Notes: a model not told the origin generated them from the sequence alone. A stretch of DNA of 51,757 nt from Paracoccaceae bacterium (GCA_018223085.1 JAAEZB010000015.1:1-51757), one strand, 5' to 3'. Numbered from the stretch's first letter, positions 1 to 12,025 are shown. Made by a program: numbers and translations.

Positions 1-1774
1 TCACCTGCAACAGGATGTTGTAGACATCCGGGTGCGCCTTTTCCATCTCGTCCAGAAGCAGGACGCAATGCGGGTGTTGGTCGACGCCATCGGTCAGCTG
101 TCCGCCCTGATCGAAGCCGACATAGCCCGGAGGCGCGCCGATGAGACGGGAGACGGCGTGTTTCTCCATATATTCGGACATATCAAAGCGCAGCAGTTCC
201 ACGCCCAGCGTCGAAGCCAGTTGCTTGGCCACCTCGGTTTTGCCGACACCGGTTGGCCCGGCAAAGAGGTAGTTGCCGATGGGTTTTTCCGGCTCGCGCA
301 GGCCCGCGCGGGCGAGTTTGATCGCCGAGGACAGCGCCTCGATGGCGGCATCTTGGCCAAAGACCACGCGTTTGAGCGATTTCTCAAGGTCTTTGAGGAC
401 CTCGGCATCATCGCGCGACACGTTTTTCGGCGGGATGCGGGCGATCTTGGCGACCACGGCCTCGATCTCCTTGACGCCAATGGTCTTGCGCCGCTTGGAG
501 GCGGCGACGAGATGTTGCGCTGCACCCGCCTCGTCGATCACGTCGATCGCCTTGTCGGGGAGCTTGCGATCATTCATGTAGCGCGCCGAAAGTTCCACGG
601 CGGTTTTGATCGCATCATTGGTAAATTTCACACCGTGATGCTCTTCAAAGTAGGGTTTGAGGCCCTTGAGGATCTTGATCGTATCGGGGACCGAAGGTTC
701 GGCCACGTCGATCTTCTGGAACCGACGGGAGAGGGCGCGGTCTTTTTCGAAATGCTGGCGGAATTCCTTGTAGGTGGTCGATCCCATGGTGCGCAGCTTG
801 CCGCCCTGAAGCGCGGGCTTCAGGAGGTTGGAGGCATCCATGGCGCCGCCGGAGGTTGCGCCTGCGCCGATCACCGTATGGATTTCGTCGATAAAGAGGA
901 CCGCATCGGGATGCGCCTCAAGCTCGGTCACCACGGCCTTGAGGCGTTCCTCGAAATCGCCGCGATAGCGGGTGCCGGCGAGAAGCGCGCCCATGTCGAG
1001 CGAATAGATGGTCGTGTTGGCCAGAACCTCGGGCGTGTCGCCCTTGACGATCTGATAGGCGAGGCCCTCGGCAATGGCGGTCTTGCCAACGCCGGGATCG
1101 CCCACGAGGAGCGGGTTGTTCTTGCGACGGCGGCAGAGCACCTGAATGCAGCGCTCAACCTCGGAATCGCGCCCGATGAGCGGGTCAATATCGCCCGCGC
1201 GGGCCTTGGCGTTGAGGTCGACGCAATATTTGGCAAGCGCGCTTTCCTTGTTTTCGCCCTCGGGGGAGGCGTCGACGGTGCTTTCGTCTTCAAGATCTGC
1301 GCCGCTTACGGGGCGGCTCTCGCCAAAGGCGGGATCCTTGGCCACGCCATGGGCGATATAGTTGACCGCGTCATAGCGGGTCATGTCCTGTTCCTGAAGG
1401 AAGAAGGCGGCGTTGCTTTCGCGTTCGGCAAAGATCGCGACAAGCACGTTGGCGCCGGTAACTTCGGTGCGGCCCGAGGATTGCACATGGATTGCGGCAC
1501 GTTGAATCACGCGCTGGAAGGCGGCGGTCGGGACCGCTTCGGAGCCTTCGATGTCTGTCACGAGGGTCGAGAGATCCTCGTCGATATATTCCACGAGACT
1601 GGCGCGCAGCTCATCAAGATCGACGCCGCAGGCCTGCATGACGCGCACGGCATCAGGTTCTTCGAGCAGGGCAAGAAGAAGGTGTTCAAGGGTCGCGAAC
1701 TCGTGCTTGCGTTCATTGGCCTGGGCCAGTGCCGCGTGGATTGCCTGTTCGAGCGTGGTCGAGAATGAAGGCAC
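1..1774 (-). CDS. clpA: ATP-dependent Clp protease ATP-binding subunit ClpA (partial, C-terminus off the left edge)
   Basis: ClpA is the AAA+ unfoldase that feeds substrates to ClpP in the cytoplasm. About 591 codons are visible. An N-terminal Clp-repeat domain (about residues 1-145) is followed by AAA domain D1 with Walker A GDPGVGKT at 225-232 and a Walker B ending FIDEIHT. D2 then begins, with Walker A GPTGVGKT, and the sequence runs off the window just after the D2 Walker B ([10 protein letters not shown]). I chose the GTG at 1774 because AAGGAGG lies 9 nt upstream and the product then starts like other ClpA proteins. The M-domain insert of ClpB is absent, which favours ClpA. It is read away from gloB, with a 177-bp gap. 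The missing C-terminus is only a window effect. Confidence 0.95.
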   Translation of the reverse strand, partial: MPSFSTTLEQAIHAALAQANERKHEFATLEHLLLALLEEPDAVRVMQACGVDLDELRASLVEYIDEDLSTLVTDIEGSEAVPTAAFQRVIQRAAIHVQSSGRTEVTGANVLVAIFAERESNAAFFLQEQDMTRYDAVNYIAHGVAKDPAFGESRPVSGADLEDESTVDASPEGENKESALAKYCVDLNAKARAGDIDPLIGRDSEVERCIQVLCRRRKNNPLLVGDPGVGKTAIAEGLAYQIVKGDTPEVLANTTIYSLDMGALLAGTRYRGDFEERLKAVVTELEAHPDAVLFIDEIHTVIGAGATSGGAMDASNLLKPALQGGKLRTMGSTTYKEFRQHFEKDRALSRRFQKIDVAEPSVPDTIKILKGLKPYFEEHHGVKFTNDAIKTAVELSARYMNDRKLPDKAIDVIDEAGAAQHLVAASKRRKTIGVKEIEAVVAKIARIPPKNVSRDDAEVLKDLEKSLKRVVFGQDAAIEALSSAIKLARAGLREPEKPIGNYLFAGPTGVGKTEVAKQLASTLGVELLRFDMSEYMEKHAVSRLIGAPPGYVGFDQGGQLTDGVDQHPHCVLLLDEMEKAHPDVYNILLQV

Positions 1775-1951
1775 TGCTCTGGTCCTCCTTCGGGTTTTGG
1801 GTCGTTGGGGCGGGCAGCCTCTTCGACCATGGCCTTATGATATTAAAGTTTGGTCTATATTGCCCGGTCTTCAAGGGCTTTCTGCATTTTCCCGGTCACA
1901 TTTCCCACAAGACCCTGTGAAAAGGAGAGGGCTTAGGCGGCCCATCTGCCT

Positions 1952-2719
1952 TTAGAAGGCGTCCTTGCGGCGGCGGATTTCGGCGAATACCTCCACGTCC
2001 GGGGCGTTTTCCATGCCGAGATGGGCGCGAATACCCGGATCATCGGGGCGCAGGAAGGGGTTGGTGGCTTTTTCTTCGGACATCAGAGAGGGCACGGTGG
2101 GGCGGCCCTCTTTGCGGGCGGCCATGATCCCGGCTACGCGGGTCTGAAGCGCGGCATTGTCGGGGTCGATGGTGAGGGCAAAGCGGGCGTTACTCTCGGT
2201 ATATTCATGGCCGGAGCAGACGAGCGTATCACCCGGCAGGGCGGCAAGGCGCGACAGGCTCTGCCACATCTGGGCGGGCGTGCCCTCGAACAAGCGACCG
2301 CAGCCCAAAGCCATCAGGCTATCGGCGGTAAACACCATGCCGGTCTGGGGGAAGTGAAACGCCACATGGCCGACCGTATGGCCCGAGACATCCATGACCG
2401 CCATATCCTCGCCGCAGATCGTCAGCACGTCACCGTCCGACACGGCCACATCAAGCGGCGGAAGGCGGTGGGCATCGGCGGCCGCGCCAATGACGCGCGC
2501 CTTGTGCACCTCAAGGATCGCCGTCAGCCCGTCGATATGGTCCCAGTGGTGATGCGTCAGAAGCACCGTATCGAGCGACCAGCCAAGATCGTTCAGCGCG
2601 GTCAGGATGGGGCCGGATTCGGGCGCATCGACAAGCGCGGTTTCGCCGGTCTCAGAATTATGGACGAGAAAGGCGTAATTGTCGGCGAGGCAGGGAATGG
2701 TCACGGTCTCGAGGGGCAT
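1952..2719 (-). CDS. gloB: Hydroxyacylglutathione hydrolase (glyoxalase II)
   Basis: This metallo-beta-lactamase-fold enzyme hydrolyses S-D-lactoylglutathione to D-lactate and glutathione, the second step of methylglyoxal detoxification in the cytosol. The product is 255 aa, the usual size. The metal-binding [10 protein letters not shown] motif is visible in the N-terminal third, followed by SGHTVGH, a TADSL segment and SGHEYT, in the family's order. The C-terminus NPFLR...R belongs to the glyoxalase II substrate domain. The start at 2719 ([10 protein letters not shown]) was chosen over an upstream in-frame ATG because it matches the family N-terminus; the ribosome site is only a weak AAGGCG. 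It is divergent from the methyltransferase gene, 61 bp away. Confidence 0.95.
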   Translation of the reverse strand: MPLETVTIPCLADNYAFLVHNSETGETALVDAPESGPILTALNDLGWSLDTVLLTHHHWDHIDGLTAILEVHKARVIGAAADAHRLPPLDVAVSDGDVLTICGEDMAVMDVSGHTVGHVAFHFPQTGMVFTADSLMALGCGRLFEGTPAQMWQSLSRLAALPGDTLVCSGHEYTESNARFALTIDPDNAALQTRVAGIMAARKEGRPTVPSLMSEEKATNPFLRPDDPGIRAHLGMENAPDVEVFAEIRRRKDAF

Positions 2720-2780
2720 GGATTTTCGCCTTTTCGTTGCTATGTTGGACCCAGATTTGCCGATCATGCGGATAGTTGCA

Positions 2781-3521
2781 ATGCATCTCGACGTGCAGGA
2801 CCTCAGGAACTTCTATTATCGCAGCACGCTTGGACGTGCGGCGCAGAAGGCGGTGCGTGAAGAAATGCGCGCGCTTTGGCCCGATGCCAAGGGTATGACC
2901 GTGGCAGGGTTCGGGTTCGCGGTGCCGCTGCTCAGGCCCTATCTCGAAGAGGCGCGCCGGGTCATCGGATTGATGCCCGCGCCGCAGGGGGTCATGCCGT
3001 GGCCTGCGGGAATGGCGAATGTCTCGGTCCTTTGCGAGGAAACCCTTTGGCCGATCGAAACGGGGCGGGTGGATCGGCTGGTGATGATGCACGGGCTCGA
3101 AACCTCCGAGAGCCCCGGCGACCTTCTGGCCGAGGCCTATCGCACGCTTGGTCCCGGTGGGCGGGCGCTTTTCGTGGTGCCGAACCGGGCCGGGCTCTGG
3201 TCGCGCAGCGATGCGACGCCGTTTGGCTATGGTCGCCCTTATTCCATCGGTCAGCTCGAAGTGCAGCTGCGCAGTGCCGGGTTTATGCCCGAGCGCAACC
3301 GCGCCACCCTCTATCAGCCGCCCTCGCATAAACGATTCTGGCGCAAGACTGGCGGGCTTTGGGAAGGTATCGGACGCTCCGTTGCGCCGGTTCTGGCGGG
3401 GGGCGTTCTTATGGTCGAGGCGTCCAAGCGTGTTCATGCGCCGGGCGGTCCGGGCGTCAACGTCAAGGTGCCCAAAACCCTCGGTGTCCTCAGCCCCAAA
3501 CCGGGCACGGCGCCGGTTTGA
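2781..3521 (+). CDS. Class I SAM-dependent methyltransferase
   Basis: The product is about 246 aa and has a Rossmann-like methyltransferase layout. [12 protein letters not shown] segment sits at the usual SAM glycine-loop place, an acidic [11 protein letters not shown] strand follows, and then [22 protein letters not shown], typical of the post-SAM strand in Methyltransf_11 proteins. The substrate cannot be read from sequence. It is divergent from gloB, a pairing I recall from Rhodobacterales. The start is uncertain: ATG 2781 fits the family start ([12 protein letters not shown]), and ATG 2766 is an in-frame alternative. The C-terminal tail is proline- and lysine-rich and probably disordered. 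Confidence 0.8.
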   Translation: MHLDVQDLRNFYYRSTLGRAAQKAVREEMRALWPDAKGMTVAGFGFAVPLLRPYLEEARRVIGLMPAPQGVMPWPAGMANVSVLCEETLWPIETGRVDRLVMMHGLETSESPGDLLAEAYRTLGPGGRALFVVPNRAGLWSRSDATPFGYGRPYSIGQLEVQLRSAGFMPERNRATLYQPPSHKRFWRKTGGLWEGIGRSVAPVLAGGVLMVEASKRVHAPGGPGVNVKVPKTLGVLSPKPGTAPV

Positions 3522-3907
3522 GGACGCACGAGGGGTACGGTTTTCGCCGTTCATCGGGGAAGACCGGACTGAAAATCGCCTCGAAACCGGGCATGGTCGG
3601 GGCGAAAAAAGTCTGTTGTCGCTAACATTTTCCCTCATGTCGCCTTTGGGAATCGCGAAAAAATAGGGAATCCGGGAATTTTTTTTGACGCAGGGTCGCG
3701 AGCAAAGGGTCGCACATTGGAAAACCCCTTGAAAATAAGGAATTTTCCCAAAAAAAGGAAAACGGCAAACAATGTTGCTAGGTGCGCTTGCCTCTGCTAC
3801 ATCCTCGCTGGATTTTACTGCCCCGCGCCATCGGGGCCATGAAACGCCCCCGAGTGCAGCATACCATGGTATGCCGAAATTCGGGGCCAGAACGCGGAAG
3901 GGTGGAC
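3522..3907 (+). other. 386-bp intergenic leader of the ATP synthase operon
   Basis: No convincing gene is present; short frames here lack ribosome sites and family resemblance. The stretch is AT-rich around 3650-3775, unlike its neighbours, with runs of T and A and a loose inverted segment near 3717-3765. This composition fits a promoter or upstream-activation region for the strongly expressed atp operon. Confidence 0.6.
3775..3803 (+). promoter_or_regulatory. Candidate sigma-70 promoter of atpHAGDC
   Basis: TTGCTA (3775-3780), a 17-bp spacer and TACATC (3798-3803) lie just downstream of the AT-rich tract. Transcription would begin about 98 nt before the atpH start. The -10 match is imperfect, so this is tentative. 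Confidence 0.35.
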
Positions 3908-4468
3908 GTGTCCGAACCAGCTTCGATCTCCTCCGGCATCGCCGAACGCTATGCCACCGCGGTCTTCGAGATCGCGAAAGAGACTAAGACGCTTTCCAAG
4001 CTGGAAAGTGGTCTTGACGACCTGAGCAGCACACTGGCCGATAGCGCAGAATTGCGCGACCTGATTTCTTCGCCGCTCTATAGCCGTGAAGAACAGGCAC
4101 AGGCCATCGCTGCAATTGCCGAAAAGATGAACCTTGAGCCGGTGCTCAAGAACGCGCTGGCCCTTATGGCCGACAAGCGCCGCCTGTTCGTCCTGCCTCA
4201 TCTCATCACGCGTCTGCGTGACATGATCGCTGAGGACAAAGGCGAGGTGACCGCAGACGTGGTAACCGCCAAGCCGCTGACCAAAGCGCAGAGCGAAAAG
4301 CTTGCCAAGACTCTTGCCGCGCGTGTCGGCAAAGATGTCAAAATCAATGCGGCCGTTGACAAGTCTCTTGTCGGCGGTCTTGTCGTTAAAGTGGGCTCCA
4401 AGATGATCGACACCTCGATCGCCTCCAAGCTCTCTTCCCTCCAGAATGCAATGAAAGAGGTCGGATAA
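3908..4468 (+). CDS. atpH: F1Fo ATP synthase subunit delta
   Basis: Delta (OSCP-type) links the F1 head to the peripheral b stalk at the inner membrane. The product is 186 aa, the normal length, if translation starts at GTG 3908 ([15 protein letters not shown] follows). The reading frame extends upstream, but that extension does not resemble the family. A GGAAGG ribosome site lies just before the start. The C-terminal motif [18 protein letters not shown] is the family signature. It is the first gene of atpHAGDC, and its stop overlaps the atpA start by one base (TAATG), so translation is probably coupled. Confidence 0.95.
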   Translation: MSEPASISSGIAERYATAVFEIAKETKTLSKLESGLDDLSSTLADSAELRDLISSPLYSREEQAQAIAAIAEKMNLEPVLKNALALMADKRRLFVLPHLITRLRDMIAEDKGEVTADVVTAKPLTKAQSEKLAKTLAARVGKDVKINAAVDKSLVGGLVVKVGSKMIDTSIASKLSSLQNAMKEVG

Positions 4469-6006
4469 TGGGTATCCAAGCAGCCGAAATCTCTGCGATC
4501 CTTAAGGACCAGATTAAAAACTTTGGCCAAGAGGCCGAAGTGGCCGAGGTCGGTCGTGTGCTTTCCGTCGGTGACGGTATTGCGCGCGTCTATGGCCTGG
4601 ACAACGTTCAAGCCGGTGAGATGGTGGAATTCCCGGGTGGTATTCGGGGCATGGCCCTGAACCTTGAGAATGACAACGTCGGTGTCGTGATCTTCGGTTC
4701 TGACCGTGAGATCAAAGAAGGCGACACTGTCAAGCGCACCAACTCGATCGTGGACGTGCCCGCGGGTCCCGAACTGCTCGGCCGCGTGGTTGACGGTCTC
4801 GGCAACCCGATTGACGGCAAGGGCCCGATCAAAGCCTCCCAGCGTAACGTCGCAGACGTCAAAGCGCCGGGCATCATCCCGCGTAAATCGGTGCACGAGC
4901 CGATGGCAACCGGCCTCAAGTCGGTCGACGCGATGATCCCGATTGGCCGTGGCCAGCGTGAGCTTATCATTGGCGACCGTCAGACCGGTAAAACCGCCGT
5001 GGCGCTCGACGCGATCCTGAACCAGAAATCCTACAACGACGCCGCCGGCGACGACGAGAGCAAGAAGCTCTACTGCGTCTACGTGGCCATCGGCCAGAAG
5101 CGCTCGACCGTGGCGCAGCTGGTGAAGAAGCTGGAAGAAACCGGCGCCATCGAATATTCGATCGTCGTCGCAGCCACCGCTTCGGACCCTGCACCGATGC
5201 AGTTCCTCGCGCCCTACGCCGCAACCGCGATGGCCGAATACTTCCGCGACAGCGGCAAGCACGCGCTCATCATCTATGATGACCTGTCGAAACAGGCCGT
5301 GGCCTATCGTCAGATGTCGCTGCTTCTGCGTCGTCCGCCGGGCCGTGAAGCGTATCCGGGTGACGTTTTCTACCTCCACTCGCGTCTGCTTGAGCGTTCG
5401 GCCAAGCTGAACGAAGATTTCGGCGCTGGTTCGCTGACCGCTCTGCCGGTTATTGAGACCCAGGGTGGTGACGTTTCGGCCTTTATTCCGACCAACGTGA
5501 TCTCGATCACCGACGGTCAGATCTTCCTCGAAACCGAACTCTTCTATCAGGGCATCCGCCCGGCCGTGAACACCGGTCTGTCGGTGTCGCGCGTGGGGTC
5601 CTCGGCTCAGACCAAGGCAATGTCTTCGGTTGCGGGTCCGGTGAAACTGTCGCTGGCTCAGTATCGTGAGATGGCGGCCTTTGCTCAGTTCGGTTCCGAC
5701 CTCGACGCCGCAACCCAGCAGCTGCTGAACCGTGGTGCACGCCTGACCGAGCTGATGAAGCAGTCGCAGTACTCGCCGCTGACCAACGCGGAAATCGTCT
5801 GCGTCATCTTCGCCGGTGTGAACGGCTATCTCGACAAGGTCGACGTCAAAGACGTTGGTCGTTTCGAGCAGGGCCTCCTGCAACACCTGCGCGGCAAACA
5901 TGCCGACCTTCTTCAGTGGATCACCGACGAAGATCCCAAGATCAAGGGCGACGCCGCCGACAAAGTCAAAGCCGCGCTGGACGAATACGCAGCTGACTTC
6001 GCATAA
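4468..6006 (+). CDS. atpA: F1 ATP synthase subunit alpha
   Basis: Alpha forms the non-catalytic nucleotide-binding positions of the F1 hexamer. The product is 512 aa, the standard length. A beta-barrel domain (about 1-95) precedes the nucleotide-binding domain with Walker A GDRQTGKT at 169-176, and the family signature [17 protein letters not shown] follows. The C-terminal helical domain is complete. The start overlaps the atpH stop, and atpG follows after 12 bp. Confidence 0.99.
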   Translation: MGIQAAEISAILKDQIKNFGQEAEVAEVGRVLSVGDGIARVYGLDNVQAGEMVEFPGGIRGMALNLENDNVGVVIFGSDREIKEGDTVKRTNSIVDVPAGPELLGRVVDGLGNPIDGKGPIKASQRNVADVKAPGIIPRKSVHEPMATGLKSVDAMIPIGRGQRELIIGDRQTGKTAVALDAILNQKSYNDAAGDDESKKLYCVYVAIGQKRSTVAQLVKKLEETGAIEYSIVVAATASDPAPMQFLAPYAATAMAEYFRDSGKHALIIYDDLSKQAVAYRQMSLLLRRPPGREAYPGDVFYLHSRLLERSAKLNEDFGAGSLTALPVIETQGGDVSAFIPTNVISITDGQIFLETELFYQGIRPAVNTGLSVSRVGSSAQTKAMSSVAGPVKLSLAQYREMAAFAQFGSDLDAATQQLLNRGARLTELMKQSQYSPLTNAEIVCVIFAGVNGYLDKVDVKDVGRFEQGLLQHLRGKHADLLQWITDEDPKIKGDAADKVKAALDEYAADFA

Positions 6007-6018
6007 GGGGCTCGGACA

Positions 6019-6894
6019 ATGCCTAGTCTGAAGGACCTAAAAAACCGGATCCAGAGTGTGAAAAACACTCGTAAGATCACCAAAGCCATGCAGATGGTTG
6101 CCGCGGCGAAACTTCGCCGCGCGCAGGATGCTGCCGAGGCGTCGCGCCCCTATACCGAGCGGTTCAATGCCGTTCTCGGCGGGCTTGCGGCTTCGGTCGG
6201 TGGCTCCGACTCTGCGCCCAAGCTGCTTTCGGGCACGGGAAGCGATCAGACCCACCTTCTGGTGGTTCTGACGGCTGAACGTGGCCTGTGTGGCGGCTTC
6301 AACGCGAACATCGCCAAACTGGCGCGTGTGAAAGCGGCGGAACTTTCTGCTGCCGGCAAAACGGTCAAGATCCTGACCGTCGGCAAGAAGGGCCGTGACG
6401 CGATCAAACGCGACCTTGGCGATTTGTTCATCGGCCATGTGGATCTGACCGAAGTGAAACGTGTCGGCTATGACAACGCGCAGGATATCGCGCGGGACAT
6501 TCTCGACCGTTTTGATGCGGCTGAATTCGACGTCGCGACGATCTTCTATGCGAAGTTCGTCAACGTCGTGACCCAGATCCCGACCGCACAGCAGATCATC
6601 CCGGCCTCTTTCGAGGGTGCCGAGGCCGATGGCGCAAGCACCCTGTATGACTACGAGCCCAGCGAAGAGGCGATTCTCGCCGATCTGCTGCCGCGCGGCG
6701 TCGCAACACAGATCTTCGCGGCACTGCTGGAAAACGGCGCTTCGGAGCAGGGTGCGCGGATGTCCGCAATGGACAACGCAACCCGCAACGCTGGCGACAT
6801 GATCGACAAACTGACCATCGAGTATAACCGCTCGCGTCAGGCCGTCATCACCAATGAGCTTATTGAAATCATCTCGGGCGCGGAAGCGCTCTAA
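6019..6894 (+). CDS. atpG: F1 ATP synthase subunit gamma
   Basis: Gamma is the central rotating shaft of F1. The 291-aa product starts with the conserved helix [17 protein letters not shown] followed by [18 protein letters not shown], and ends with the long C-terminal helix motif [17 protein letters not shown]. The Rossmann-like middle ([14 protein letters not shown]) is intact. It lies between atpA and atpD with 12- and 15-bp spacers, so it is cotranscribed with them. Confidence 0.98.
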   Translation: MPSLKDLKNRIQSVKNTRKITKAMQMVAAAKLRRAQDAAEASRPYTERFNAVLGGLAASVGGSDSAPKLLSGTGSDQTHLLVVLTAERGLCGGFNANIAKLARVKAAELSAAGKTVKILTVGKKGRDAIKRDLGDLFIGHVDLTEVKRVGYDNAQDIARDILDRFDAAEFDVATIFYAKFVNVVTQIPTAQQIIPASFEGAEADGASTLYDYEPSEEAILADLLPRGVATQIFAALLENGASEQGARMSAMDNATRNAGDMIDKLTIEYNRSRQAVITNELIEIISGAEAL

Positions 6895-8334
<1,440 letters not shown>

Positions 8335-8345
8335 GGAGGCCCGAA

Positions 8346-8741
8346 ATGGCAAACATGATGCAATTCGACCTGGTCAGCCCTGAGCGGAGCCTCGCTTCGC
8401 TTCAGGTGACTGCCGTGCAGATCCCGGGCGCAGATGGCGACATGACCGCCATGCCGGGACATGCGGCGACGCTGACCTCGCTGCGCCCCGGCGTGGTGAA
8501 GGTTCAGTCGCCGGAAGGCGAGAAAGCCTTTGTCGTCACCCGCGGTTTCGCCGAAATTTCGGCGGAGTCGGTATCCCTCATCGCGGAACACGCGCATGTG
8601 GGTTCGGAAGTGACTAAGGCGGACCTCGAAGACGTTCTCGTTGCGGCTCGCACCGCAGCCGAAAACGCTGGCGCGGAAGACAAGGACGCGGCGGAGAAAT
8701 TCGTCGCTGACATGGTTGACCTGCTCGACGCCATGGATTGA
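8346..8741 (+). CDS. atpC: F1 ATP synthase subunit epsilon
   Basis: Epsilon binds gamma and modulates ATPase activity. The 131-aa product opens with the typical beta-sandwich [15 protein letters not shown] and contains the signature [14 protein letters not shown], then a short alanine-rich helical C-terminus. An AAGGAGG ribosome site overlaps the end of atpD. It is the last gene of the F1 operon; a hairpin with a T-rich tail follows within 30 bp. The Fo genes are not in this window. Confidence 0.97.
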   Translation: MANMMQFDLVSPERSLASLQVTAVQIPGADGDMTAMPGHAATLTSLRPGVVKVQSPEGEKAFVVTRGFAEISAESVSLIAEHAHVGSEVTKADLEDVLVAARTAAENAGAEDKDAAEKFVADMVDLLDAMD

Positions 8742-8766
8742 TCCATTGGCCCGACAGGACCGGAAC

Positions 8767-8802
8767 AAGGCCCCTTTCCATGCGGAAGGGGCCTTTTCTT
8801 TT
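8767..8802 (+). terminator. Rho-independent terminator after atpC
   Basis: A perfect stem (AAGGCCCCTTTCC-type arm, short loop, complementary arm) is followed by TTTTCTTTT, 25 bp past the atpC stop. Confidence 0.85.
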
Positions 8803-8916
8803 GGAGGGCTGGGCCCGACACCCGACTTCGCCTCGAAAACCCTCGGGAAGTAGCCGTATTTTATTTGCCAAACCCCACGGATTTCAGTTAGGTCAATGAG
8901 ACTACTGGAAGATGAA

Positions 8917-9267
8917 ATGAAAAGACTGCGCAATCACCTTATTGGGGTGGATCAGGGGGATGTTCCCCTTTTTTCGGAGTTTGAAGACGGTGGCGACATG
9001 TGGACCGGCACCGGCCCGCGCGAGCGCCGCAAGGCCGTGCTCTTCTCCGAAAGCTACCGTCACCCGCCTGCTGTGCAGGTCGGGATTTCCCTCTCGGACA
9101 TGGATAGCGCGCACAACACGCGGGCCGAGGTCAAAGCCGAGAACGTGACCGAGATGGGGTTCGATCTCGTGTTTCGCACTTGGGGCGATACGCGGATCGC
9201 GCGGGTGCGGATGAACTGGCTTGCGATTGGCGAATTGCACCACGCCGACGATTGGCAGATCGACTGA
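8917..9267 (+). CDS. H-type lectin domain protein
   Basis: The product is 116 aa, and almost all of it matches the H-type lectin fold: a GxMWTGTGPRERRK entry strand, then FSESYRHPPAVQVGISLSDMD, and a C-terminal strand with RVRMNWLAIGE. The fold is known from snail agglutinin and discoidin C-terminal domains, where it binds sugars. There is no signal peptide, so a cytoplasmic location is likely, which is odd for a lectin. I start it at ATG 8917, preceded by GGAAGA, although ATG 8896 is in frame. It lies behind the atpC terminator and converges on prs. The ligand is unknown. Confidence 0.8.
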   Translation: MKRLRNHLIGVDQGDVPLFSEFEDGGDMWTGTGPRERRKAVLFSESYRHPPAVQVGISLSDMDSAHNTRAEVKAENVTEMGFDLVFRTWGDTRIARVRMNWLAIGELHHADDWQID

Positions 9268-9274
9268 AACGAAA

Positions 9275-9300
9275 AAGGGCGCCCGCAACAGGCGCCCTTC
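9275..9300 (-). terminator. Terminator between the lectin gene and prs
   Basis: Arms at 9275-9283 and 9291-9299 form a perfect 9-bp stem. On the minus strand the stem is followed by TTTTTC, which serves prs best; on the plus strand the tail is weaker, so any plus-strand action is secondary. Confidence 0.8.
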
Positions 9301-9323
9301 GTATATTTCGATGATGTCCTTGC

Positions 9324-10346
9324 TCAGACGTTTTTGAACAGCCCTTCATAGGACGGCTCAAGCGTTTCGGTCTCGAACAGGGACGAGACGCTGGTACCGT
9401 TCCAGATATTGAGGATCGCCTGCGCAAATAGTGGCGCGGTGGGCAGGATGCGAATGTTCTGTGCCGCCTTCACGGCTTCGGTCGGCTGAATCGAATCCGT
9501 GATGACGAGGGATTTCATCACCGATTTGGTGATCCGCTCGACCGCCGGACCCGACATGACGCCGTGCGTGATGTAGGAATGCACCTCAGTCGCGCCATGC
9601 TCCATGAGCACTTCGGCAGCTTTGCAAAGCGTGCCTGCCGTGTCGCACATGTCATCGACGATGATGCATTTTTTGCCTTCCACGTTACCAATCACCGTCA
9701 TCTCGGCGACTTCGCCGGGTTTTTCGCGGCGTTTGTCGACGATCGAAAGCGGGGCGTTGATCCGCTTGGCAAGTTCGCGGGCGCGGGCCACGCCGCCCAC
9801 GTCGGGCGAAACGACCATGACATCGTTGAGGGCGTCACCGGGGAACTGGCTCATGATGTCGAGCGCGAAGATCGGCGAGGCATAGAGGTTGTCCACCGGG
9901 ATATCGAAGAAGCCCTGAATCTGGGCCGCGTGCAGGTCCATGGTCAGAACCCGTTCAATGCCCGCTTCGACGATCATGTTGGCGACGAGCTTGGCCGAGA
10001 TTGGCGTGCGAGCCTTGGCGCGGCGATCCTGACGGGCATAGCCGAAATAGGGGATCACGGCGGTGATGCGTTTGGCCGAAGACCGGCGTAGCGCGTCGGC
10101 CATGATGAGGAGTTCCATCAGGTTGTCATTGGCCGGACAGGAGGTCGATTGAACGATGAACATGTCCTCGCCGCGGACGTTCTCGAACACCTCGACAAAG
10201 ATTTCCTGATCGTTGAATCGTTCGACGCGGGCGTCGACAAGGCCAAGCGTTTTGCCGCGATGCATGGACATGCGGCGGGCGATGGCCATCGCAAGCGGTT
10301 TATTCGACGTGCCTGTGATAAGTTTGGGTTCGAGAATATGTGCCAT
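9324..10346 (-). CDS. prs: Ribose-phosphate pyrophosphokinase
   Basis: The enzyme makes PRPP from ribose 5-phosphate and ATP for nucleotide, histidine and tryptophan synthesis in the cytosol. The 340-aa product is slightly longer than the usual 310-320 aa. It has the N-terminal pyrophosphokinase motif [11 protein letters not shown], the flexible-loop segment [20 protein letters not shown], the [17 protein letters not shown] signature and the PRPP-binding loop [14 protein letters not shown]. All active-site parts are present. It is divergent from the isomerase gene at 10473. Confidence 0.97.
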   Translation of the reverse strand: MAHILEPKLITGTSNKPLAMAIARRMSMHRGKTLGLVDARVERFNDQEIFVEVFENVRGEDMFIVQSTSCPANDNLMELLIMADALRRSSAKRITAVIPYFGYARQDRRAKARTPISAKLVANMIVEAGIERVLTMDLHAAQIQGFFDIPVDNLYASPIFALDIMSQFPGDALNDVMVVSPDVGGVARARELAKRINAPLSIVDKRREKPGEVAEMTVIGNVEGKKCIIVDDMCDTAGTLCKAAEVLMEHGATEVHSYITHGVMSGPAVERITKSVMKSLVITDSIQPTEAVKAAQNIRILPTAPLFAQAILNIWNGTSVSSLFETETLEPSYEGLFKNV

Positions 10347-10472
10347 TTAAGTGGTCCCCGGGGCGTACTGTCGCCGCGTCGTTTCCCTGCGGTGACAGAT
10401 TCGTGACATTGCACACCGCTTAACATGCGCATACCCTCGGGCAAAGCCATGCCGCGCGCGCGAAGAGGACAA

Positions 10473-11069
10473 ATGATACATATCGACTACTATTTTTCGA
10501 CGATTTCGCCCTATGCTTACCTTGCGAGCGATCGCCTCGAAGGGATTGCCGCCCGCCACGGTGCTGCGATTGCCTATAAACCCCTCGACGTGATCGCGCT
10601 TTTTGCGCGCACTGGCGGCACCGCGCCCGCCGACCGGCATCCCGCGCGCATGGAGTATCGTGCGCAGGATCTGCTCCGGCAGGCGAAAATGCTTGGCATG
10701 GAGTTCAATCTCAAGCCCGCCCATTGGCCGACCAATGCCGCGCCCTCGTCTTATGCGATCATCGCGGCGCAAAAGGCGGGCGGGGATACCGGCGCTCTGG
10801 TGCGGGCCATCATGCGGGCTTGCTGGGTCGAGGAAAAGGACATCGCCGAGGATGCGGTCATCCGCGCCTGCCTTGAGGCGACGGGTTTTGATGCGAGCCT
10901 TGCCGATAGCGGGTTATTGCTCGGCGCGGAAACCTATCCGCGCAACCTTGAAGAAGCGGTCGAGGCCGGGGCGTTCGGATCGCCCTTTTATGTCACGGAC
11001 GATGGGGCCCGGTTCTTCGGGCAGGATCGTCTCGACTATCTCGATCAGCATCTTGCCGGAGCGCTTTGA
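10473..11069 (+). CDS. DsbA-fold 2-hydroxychromene-2-carboxylate isomerase family protein
   Basis: The 198-aa product resembles HCCA isomerases, glutathione-dependent enzymes with a DsbA/kappa-GST fold. The first strand ends DYYFSTISPYAYLAS, where a Ser replaces the redox cysteines of true DsbA, and GAFGSPFYVTDDGARFFGQDRLDYL near the C-terminus is the family's last motif. No naphthalene or other aromatic degradation genes lie nearby, so the substrate is open. I start it at ATG 10473 with GAAGAGGA just upstream. It ends 3 bp before the alpha/beta hydrolase, so the two are one operon. Confidence 0.85.
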   Translation: MIHIDYYFSTISPYAYLASDRLEGIAARHGAAIAYKPLDVIALFARTGGTAPADRHPARMEYRAQDLLRQAKMLGMEFNLKPAHWPTNAAPSSYAIIAAQKAGGDTGALVRAIMRACWVEEKDIAEDAVIRACLEATGFDASLADSGLLLGAETYPRNLEEAVEAGAFGSPFYVTDDGARFFGQDRLDYLDQHLAGAL

Positions 11070-11072
11070 TCC

Positions 11073-11882
11073 ATGACGACCCAACAGACGGGCGCGCCGC
11101 TGGCGCTCTTTTCGCGCGATTTCGGCACCGGGCCGCGCAAGGCGTTGGCGCTGCATTGTTCGCTGGCCCATTCCGGGGCTTGGCGTGGTGTGGCCGCGCA
11201 ACTGGGCGATGAGCTGACGATCACCGCGCTCGATCTTCCCGGCCATGGCAAGAGCCCGTCGTGGAGCGGGCAGGGGGATTTGACGCAAGAGACGTTGGAG
11301 GCGGTTCTGCCCTTTGTGACCGAGCCTGTGGACCTCATCGGCCATAGCTTCGGCGGCGTGTTGTCGCTTCTCATCGCATTGCACCGCCCCGAGATGGTGC
11401 GCAGCCTGTCGCTTTTTGAGCCGGTGCTCATGGCTGTGGCGCGTGAGGATGCTCCGGACGCACATCAGTGGAACCGCGCCCATATGGACGAGGTGAATGC
11501 CCATATCGACGCGGGCGACCCGGCGATGGGGGCGCGGCTTTTCCTGCGGGTTTGGGGCGATGGGCGGCCTTGGGATACGCTGCCCGAAGAGCTGCGCCAA
11601 TCCGCAACTCGCCTCATTCCGTTCATCGGTGCAAGCCAGCCGGCGCTGGCCGAAGACAATGCCGGGATCATTGCGCGCCTTGGCGAGATTGATGTGCCCT
11701 GCGTGTTGATGGATGGGGGGCAATCGCCCGGCCTCATGCATGTGGTGCAGGACGGTCTCGCGGCGCGGATGCCACGTGCCCGGCGGGTGACTTTCGATGC
11801 GGCGGGGCATATGGGGCCGATCACGCACCCTGCCGAGGTTGCCGCCGAAATCCGCAAAACGCTGGCGGATGCCGACGCCTGA
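11073..11882 (+). CDS. Alpha/beta hydrolase
   Basis: The 269-aa product has the canonical hydrolase pattern: an HCSLAHSGAWRG oxyanion-region strand, DLPGHGKS, nucleophile elbow GHSFGG with Ser at residue 92, a lid region around 125-190, and a C-terminal AAGHMGPITHP with the likely catalytic His. It lacks a signal peptide. It follows the isomerase gene by 3 bp. The family is too broad to assign a substrate; esterase and C-C hydrolase are both possible. Confidence 0.85.
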   Translation: MTTQQTGAPLALFSRDFGTGPRKALALHCSLAHSGAWRGVAAQLGDELTITALDLPGHGKSPSWSGQGDLTQETLEAVLPFVTEPVDLIGHSFGGVLSLLIALHRPEMVRSLSLFEPVLMAVAREDAPDAHQWNRAHMDEVNAHIDAGDPAMGARLFLRVWGDGRPWDTLPEELRQSATRLIPFIGASQPALAEDNAGIIARLGEIDVPCVLMDGGQSPGLMHVVQDGLAARMPRARRVTFDAAGHMGPITHPAEVAAEIRKTLADADA

Positions 11883-11957
11883 CAGGTGGCATTGCTGCAT
11901 TGCGGCATCAGGTGATATTTCTTCTCTGACCGCAGGCCGGATTGGCCTAAGCGGGGC

Positions 11958-11986
11958 GTGACAAGGCGCGCCTGCGGGCCTATAAG
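11958..11986 (+). promoter_or_regulatory. Sigma-70-type promoter of the pyrophosphatase gene
   Basis: GTGACA (11958-11963), exactly 17 bp, then TATAAG (11981-11986). The start codon lies 40 bp downstream of the -10 box. Confidence 0.6.
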
Positions 11987-12025
11987 GCGCGAAAATTCTC
12001 CCCGTTCGATGAAGGACACTTGCGC

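Noticed and set aside
32-1768. Plus-strand 578-aa frame
   Set aside because: It is the antisense shadow of clpA; the minus-strand translation has complete AAA+ motifs and a ribosome site.
1850-1900. RpoH promoter of clpA
   Set aside because: A CTTGAAG segment exists on the minus strand, but no matching -10 occurs at a usable distance.
4198-5901. Minus-strand 567-aa frame
   Set aside because: Antisense of atpH/atpA, caused by strong codon bias in highly expressed genes.
10473-11882. Aromatic-degradation operon (isomerase plus hydrolase)
   Set aside because: The two families occur in such pathways, but no dioxygenase, aldolase or dehydrogenase of a degradation route is present.
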